Positions 30,631 through 33,025 of a stretch of 33,025 nt of DNA are shown here, piece after piece. Source of the DNA: a virus; IMG/VR virus record IMGVR_UViG_3300032307_000547, positions 1 to 33,025 of that record; one strand, written 5' to 3'. A model generated the notes under the pieces. The model saw nothing but the letters and a program-made list of their open reading frames with translations, was not told the origin of the DNA and made no database searches. Both the position numbers and the translations under genes were made by a program. Within the stretch, counting starts at the first letter, position 1, and every line of letters begins with the position of its first letter.

Positions 30631-30780
30631 ATGAAAGCATCATACAGTGAAAGTGCAACGAGAGAATTGATGAAGGAAATTAAATTGCTGGTAACCGATT
30701 TAGGTTTTGATTATGGTAGAATGTCTAAAAGTGGACAGCAGATTTATGATGAGTTGTGTGAAAAGTTGGGTATAGATTAA
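30631..30780 (+). CDS. very small protein, 49 aa
   Basis: The frame MKASYSESATRELMKEIKLL ... YDELCEKLGID fills the gap between methyltransferase C (11 bases) and the next gene (4 bases). Predicted helical, charged and soluble. It is below usual length limits. The even packing and normal codon use support a real gene. Function unknown. Confidence 0.5.
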   Translation: MKASYSESATRELMKEIKLLVTDLGFDYGRMSKSGQQIYDELCEKLGID

Positions 30781-30784
30781 GGAT

Positions 30785-31105
30785 ATGAATACAGACTTTT
30801 TACATAAGTTCGGTGAAATCCAATACCTAAAAGGTAGAATTGATGAATTACACAAAGCTCTACCTACGGTATTGGATTTGAGCCGTAAAAGAAAATTGGA
30901 TGTTCGGTTGGAGAAATATTACAATAAGTTGAAAGAAACTGATGAAATGGCATATCATTTGTATTTGGTAGAAAGAGAAAATCAACTAATGAGTAAAAGG
31001 AAATCCAAAAAAGAAATGGAAGAACTCTTAAATGAATTGATGAAATATATTAAAGAGGATGAGTTGATTAAAAAAATACAAAATCAAATTGAAAAATATG
31101 GATAG
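30785..31105 (+). CDS. helical, probably coiled-coil protein, 106 aa
   Basis: Nearly all helix: IQYLKGRIDELHKALPTVLDL, RKRKLDVRLEKYYNKLKETDEMAYHLYLVER, KKEMEELLNELMKYIKEDELIKKIQNQIEKYG. The regular spacing of Leu/Ile and the high Lys/Glu content suggest a coiled coil. Its place just before the clamp loader genes recalls small T4 genes there (such as rpbA), but I see no sequence similarity that would justify the name. It overlaps the next gene by 8 bases. Confidence 0.6.
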   Translation: MNTDFLHKFGEIQYLKGRIDELHKALPTVLDLSRKRKLDVRLEKYYNKLKETDEMAYHLYLVERENQLMSKRKSKKEMEELLNELMKYIKEDELIKKIQNQIEKYG

Positions 31106-31364
31106 CGATTTATTTTTAACTAAAATTGAAAACATTGTATATGATAATTGTGAGTGGTGTTTTCAGTTTGATGATGAAGAACCGCGTGTTTTTGCAGCAG
31201 CTGAAAAGCCGGAAGATCCTATTGAAACTCCAAAGGTAACATTCACATTATCGAACAATTGCAATTCAAATATAGTTTTTTCTCACAATGGTAGGCAATT
31301 CAAATTATTTGCAAGAGAATTAACTGAAGAAGGTAAAAAAATAATATTTAAAACAGCTGAATAA
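31098..31364 (+). CDS. small acidic protein of unknown function, 88 aa
   Basis: The start is placed at ATG 31098 (an upstream in-frame TTG at 31089 is less likely); it overlaps the previous gene by 8 bases. Two tryptophan/cysteine-rich and acidic segments (NCEWCFQFDDEEPRVFAAAE) and a strand-rich end (KVTFTLSNNC, NIVFSHNGRQFKLFARE). The CxxC at residues 18-21 is single, so a zinc site is not assured. Not recognised. Confidence 0.55.
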   Translation: MDSDLFLTKIENIVYDNCEWCFQFDDEEPRVFAAAEKPEDPIETPKVTFTLSNNCNSNIVFSHNGRQFKLFARELTEEGKKIIFKTAE

Positions 31365-31367
31365 TAT

Positions 31368-32294
31368 ATGAACAATAACGAACATAGTTTATGGGTGGAG
31401 AAATACAGACCCAATAAATTAGAAGATTATGTAGGTAATGAGCATCTAAAATCAAAAGTTGCAGGTTACATCGAAAGTGGCGATATTCCACACCTACTTC
31501 TGTATGGTAAAGCTGGTACGGGTAAAACTACATTGGCAAAACTGATTGTAAACTCAGTTGATTGTGATTATATGATTATCAACGCATCGGATGAAAATAA
31601 TGTGGATACTGTGAGAAACAAAGTAAAAAACTTTGCATCCACTATTGGTTTTAGACAAAGTAAAATCATTATCCTCGATGAGTTCGATTATATGACTCCG
31701 AACGCACAAGCAATCTTGCGAAATCTAATGGAGACATTCTCTAAACATTGTAGGTTTATTTTAACTTGTAATTATGTTGAGAAAGTAATTGACCCAATCC
31801 AGTCTCGTTGTCAAACTTTCCAAATCGTACCACCAACTAAGAAAGATGTAGCAGTACAAATCAGCAAAATCTTACAAAGTGAAGGTGTTAAGTTTGAGAT
31901 TAAGGATTTAGTACCTATTATTGATGCTGGATATCCTGATATTCGTAAAATTATCAACACCTGTCAACTTAACTCAATAAAGGGTGAATTGAAAGTAGAT
32001 GTACAGAACCTTTTGGAAAATGATTACAAAATGAAAATTTTGGAAATCCTAAAATCTAAAGATGATAAAAGAAATAAGTATATGAAATTGAGACAGGCAT
32101 TGGTTGATAGTAGAGCAACTGATTTTACTGAATTATATACTTTACTCTACGATAAAGTTGAAGAATACGCTGAAGGAAAAACTGCTAATGTAATTTTGGA
32201 ACTATCAGATGGACAGAGAAACGCATTTCTTTCTATTGATAAGGAAATCCCAACAGCAGCAACACTTATTAAAATACTAAACATAATCGCATAA
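31368..32294 (+). CDS. 44: clamp loader large subunit, gp44-like AAA+ ATPase
   Basis: A 308-aa protein (T4 gp44 is 319). AAA+ motifs in order: LWVEKYRPNKLEDYVGNE (8-25), the RFC-type start; Walker A GKAGTGKT (47-54); Walker B IIILDEFDYM; sensor 1 FILTCNY; and the SRC motif in QSRCQTF, whose Arg acts on the neighbouring subunit's ATP. Four copies with one gp62 open the gp45 ring and place it on primed DNA, driven by ATP. The zinc-ribbon gene overlaps its stop by one base, and gp62 follows. Assignment is firm. Confidence 0.94.
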   Translation: MNNNEHSLWVEKYRPNKLEDYVGNEHLKSKVAGYIESGDIPHLLLYGKAGTGKTTLAKLIVNSVDCDYMIINASDENNVDTVRNKVKNFASTIGFRQSKIIILDEFDYMTPNAQAILRNLMETFSKHCRFILTCNYVEKVIDPIQSRCQTFQIVPPTKKDVAVQISKILQSEGVKFEIKDLVPIIDAGYPDIRKIINTCQLNSIKGELKVDVQNLLENDYKMKILEILKSKDDKRNKYMKLRQALVDSRATDFTELYTLLYDKVEEYAEGKTANVILELSDGQRNAFLSIDKEIPTAATLIKILNIIA

Positions 32295-32557
32295 TGGCAA
32301 ACATTTTAGGACCAGGTGGACAACCACTCGCACCAAGAGAAGAAGCACCTTTAGATATCGCAAAAACCGAAGCAATTGGATGTAAGAAATGTGGAGGAGA
32401 AGTTTTTGTACAAGGGTTTGGGTTTAGGAGAATATCTAAACTACTAACCGGTAAACAAAAAGATGAAGTACTACCAGTTGAACTATTCCTTTGTGGGGAT
32501 TGTGGTGAAGTACTTAATGAATTACTACCTCCTGGATTAAGAGTAGAAGAAGATTAA
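32294..32557 (+). CDS. zinc-ribbon protein, 87 aa
   Basis: Two CxxC pairs, C30-K-K-C33 and C67-G-D-C70, separated by 33 residues (IGCKKCGGEVFVQGFGFRRIS ... LFLCGDCGEVL), form a likely zinc ribbon. The N-terminus MANILGPGGQPLAPREE is flexible. It overlaps gp44 by one base and is followed by gp62 after one base, so it is made together with the clamp loader. It could be a transcription or replication adaptor; T4 has no obvious counterpart at this place that I can name. Confidence 0.75.
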   Translation: MANILGPGGQPLAPREEAPLDIAKTEAIGCKKCGGEVFVQGFGFRRISKLLTGKQKDEVLPVELFLCGDCGEVLNELLPPGLRVEED

Positions 32558-32558
32558 T

Positions 32559-33011
32559 ATGGCGGGAATAACTCTTTTCGATCACATAAAGCAGATTACT
32601 GATGTACAAAATCCAAAGTATTGGGATACATTAGATGAAGGTTCTAAGAAAACTTTTTCTAATTATATGATACTTCGTTTTCTTTCTATGAAATATGAGT
32701 GGGTTGAAATGATTGGGGAATTACAACCACATTTGCAGGAACTTCCACCAAAAACTTTATACCTTACACTAATTGATATTATACCAAAAAGTAAAACATT
32801 CTTAAAATATATAAAACCTGCTAAAAGTGAAGAATATGAAAATTGGTTAATTGAGTTGATTGCAAAGTATTATGAAGTTTCCCTATTGGAAGCTGAAGAA
32901 TATGTTGGGATACTTTATTCTATAAAAGATGGTCACTCAAAGATAAAAGAAATTGCGGAAATCTATGGAATTGAAGAGAAACAGATTAAAAAATTAAAAC
33001 TAAAAATTTAA
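32559..33011 (+). CDS. 62: clamp loader small subunit, gp62-like
   Basis: A 150-aa protein (T4 gp62 is 187). ITLFDHIKQITDVQNPKYWDTL, NYMILRFLSMKYEWVEMIGELQPHLQEL and DIIPKSKTFLKYIKPAK follow the pattern of gp62, including 'RFLSM' and 'IIPK...FLKYIK'. The position directly after gp44 agrees with T4 order 45-44-62. It has no ATPase motifs, as expected. The C-terminal third (VSLLEAEEYVGIL ... GIEEKQIKKLKLKI) looks like a small helical domain. Function: fifth member of the gp44/62 loader. Confidence 0.83.
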   Translation: MAGITLFDHIKQITDVQNPKYWDTLDEGSKKTFSNYMILRFLSMKYEWVEMIGELQPHLQELPPKTLYLTLIDIIPKSKTFLKYIKPAKSEEYENWLIELIAKYYEVSLLEAEEYVGILYSIKDGHSKIKEIAEIYGIEEKQIKKLKLKI

Positions 33012-33012
33012 G

Positions 33013-33025
33013 ATGAAGAATGTTA
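33013..33025 (+). CDS. possible start of the next gene (cut by the window edge)
   Basis: ATG at 33013, one base after the gp62 stop, gives four codons (MKNV) before the window ends. The close spacing matches the rest of the operon. In T4 the gene after 62 is regA, the translational repressor, but nothing here can confirm that. Confidence 0.3.

Noticed and set aside
30785-31364. rpbA or another named T4 gene between the clamp and clamp loader
   Set aside because: Position is suggestive, but no sequence feature supports the name, so the two genes are left unnamed.

Overview
This window looks like part of the genome of a T4-type myovirus that infects a Bacteroidota (Flavobacteriia-like) host. 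All supported genes lie on the + strand. They are tightly packed, AT-rich, and often overlap by 1-4 bases. The T4-like assignment rests on recognisable homologues of gp32 (ssDNA-binding protein), UvsX/RecA, RNase H, gp41 helicase, gp43 DNA polymerase B, gp45 sliding clamp and gp44/gp62 clamp loader. The host inference rests on promoters of the Bacteroidota type (TTG, then 20 bases, then TAnnTTTG), on signal peptides of the type ending in FAQ or with an SSC lipobox, and on the near absence of Shine-Dalgarno sequences.

Layout. 1-4501: the 3' end of a polymerase-like gene, a secreted non-specific nuclease, a 657-aa protein of unknown function, an endolysin (peptidoglycan-binding domain plus GH19) and a PspC-like membrane protein. 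4525-6963: a run of small unknown genes, three of them 50-90 aa, with a shared leader motif (AACCCC). 6969-8614: a promoter-headed cassette with a PD-(D/E)XK nuclease and a Dam-type methyltransferase, probably a phage-borne restriction-modification pair. 8621-15565: the recombination/replication block gp32, uvsX, small gene, rnh, gp41 helicase and two DNA methyltransferases. 15674-19459: nucleotide metabolism (nrdB, nrdA, thioredoxin) interrupted by an SPFH/prohibitin-like lipoprotein. 19481-23819: a DUF262/ParB-like plus HNH nuclease in its own promoter/terminator cassette, an HD hydrolase, a glutamine-dependent asparagine synthetase homologue, a GNAT protein and an orphan HTH. 23853-33025: methyltransferase, GIY-YIG endonuclease, DNA polymerase, sliding clamp, another methyltransferase, small genes and the clamp loader.

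Four things stand out. (1) The DNA polymerase appears to start at an ATT codon placed behind the only strong Shine-Dalgarno sequence found at a gene start here, directly after a GIY-YIG gene. Calling it from the first TTG would lose 48 conserved N-terminal residues. (2) Three diverged paralogues of a TSPPYF-motif methyltransferase are scattered through the replication genes, beside a DPPY methyltransferase and a Dam-type enzyme, giving five in 33 kb. (3) Compact intergenic cassettes use the left arm of a terminator hairpin as the -33 element of the next promoter; they recur between modules and resemble the promoter/stem-loop cassettes known to shuffle genes in T4-type phages. (4) Two candidate inter-phage weapons, the restriction-modification pair and the DUF262-HNH protein, each sit behind almost the same 45-base cassette.

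No tRNA, rRNA, CRISPR array, insertion sequence or gene-free stretch over 300 bases was found.
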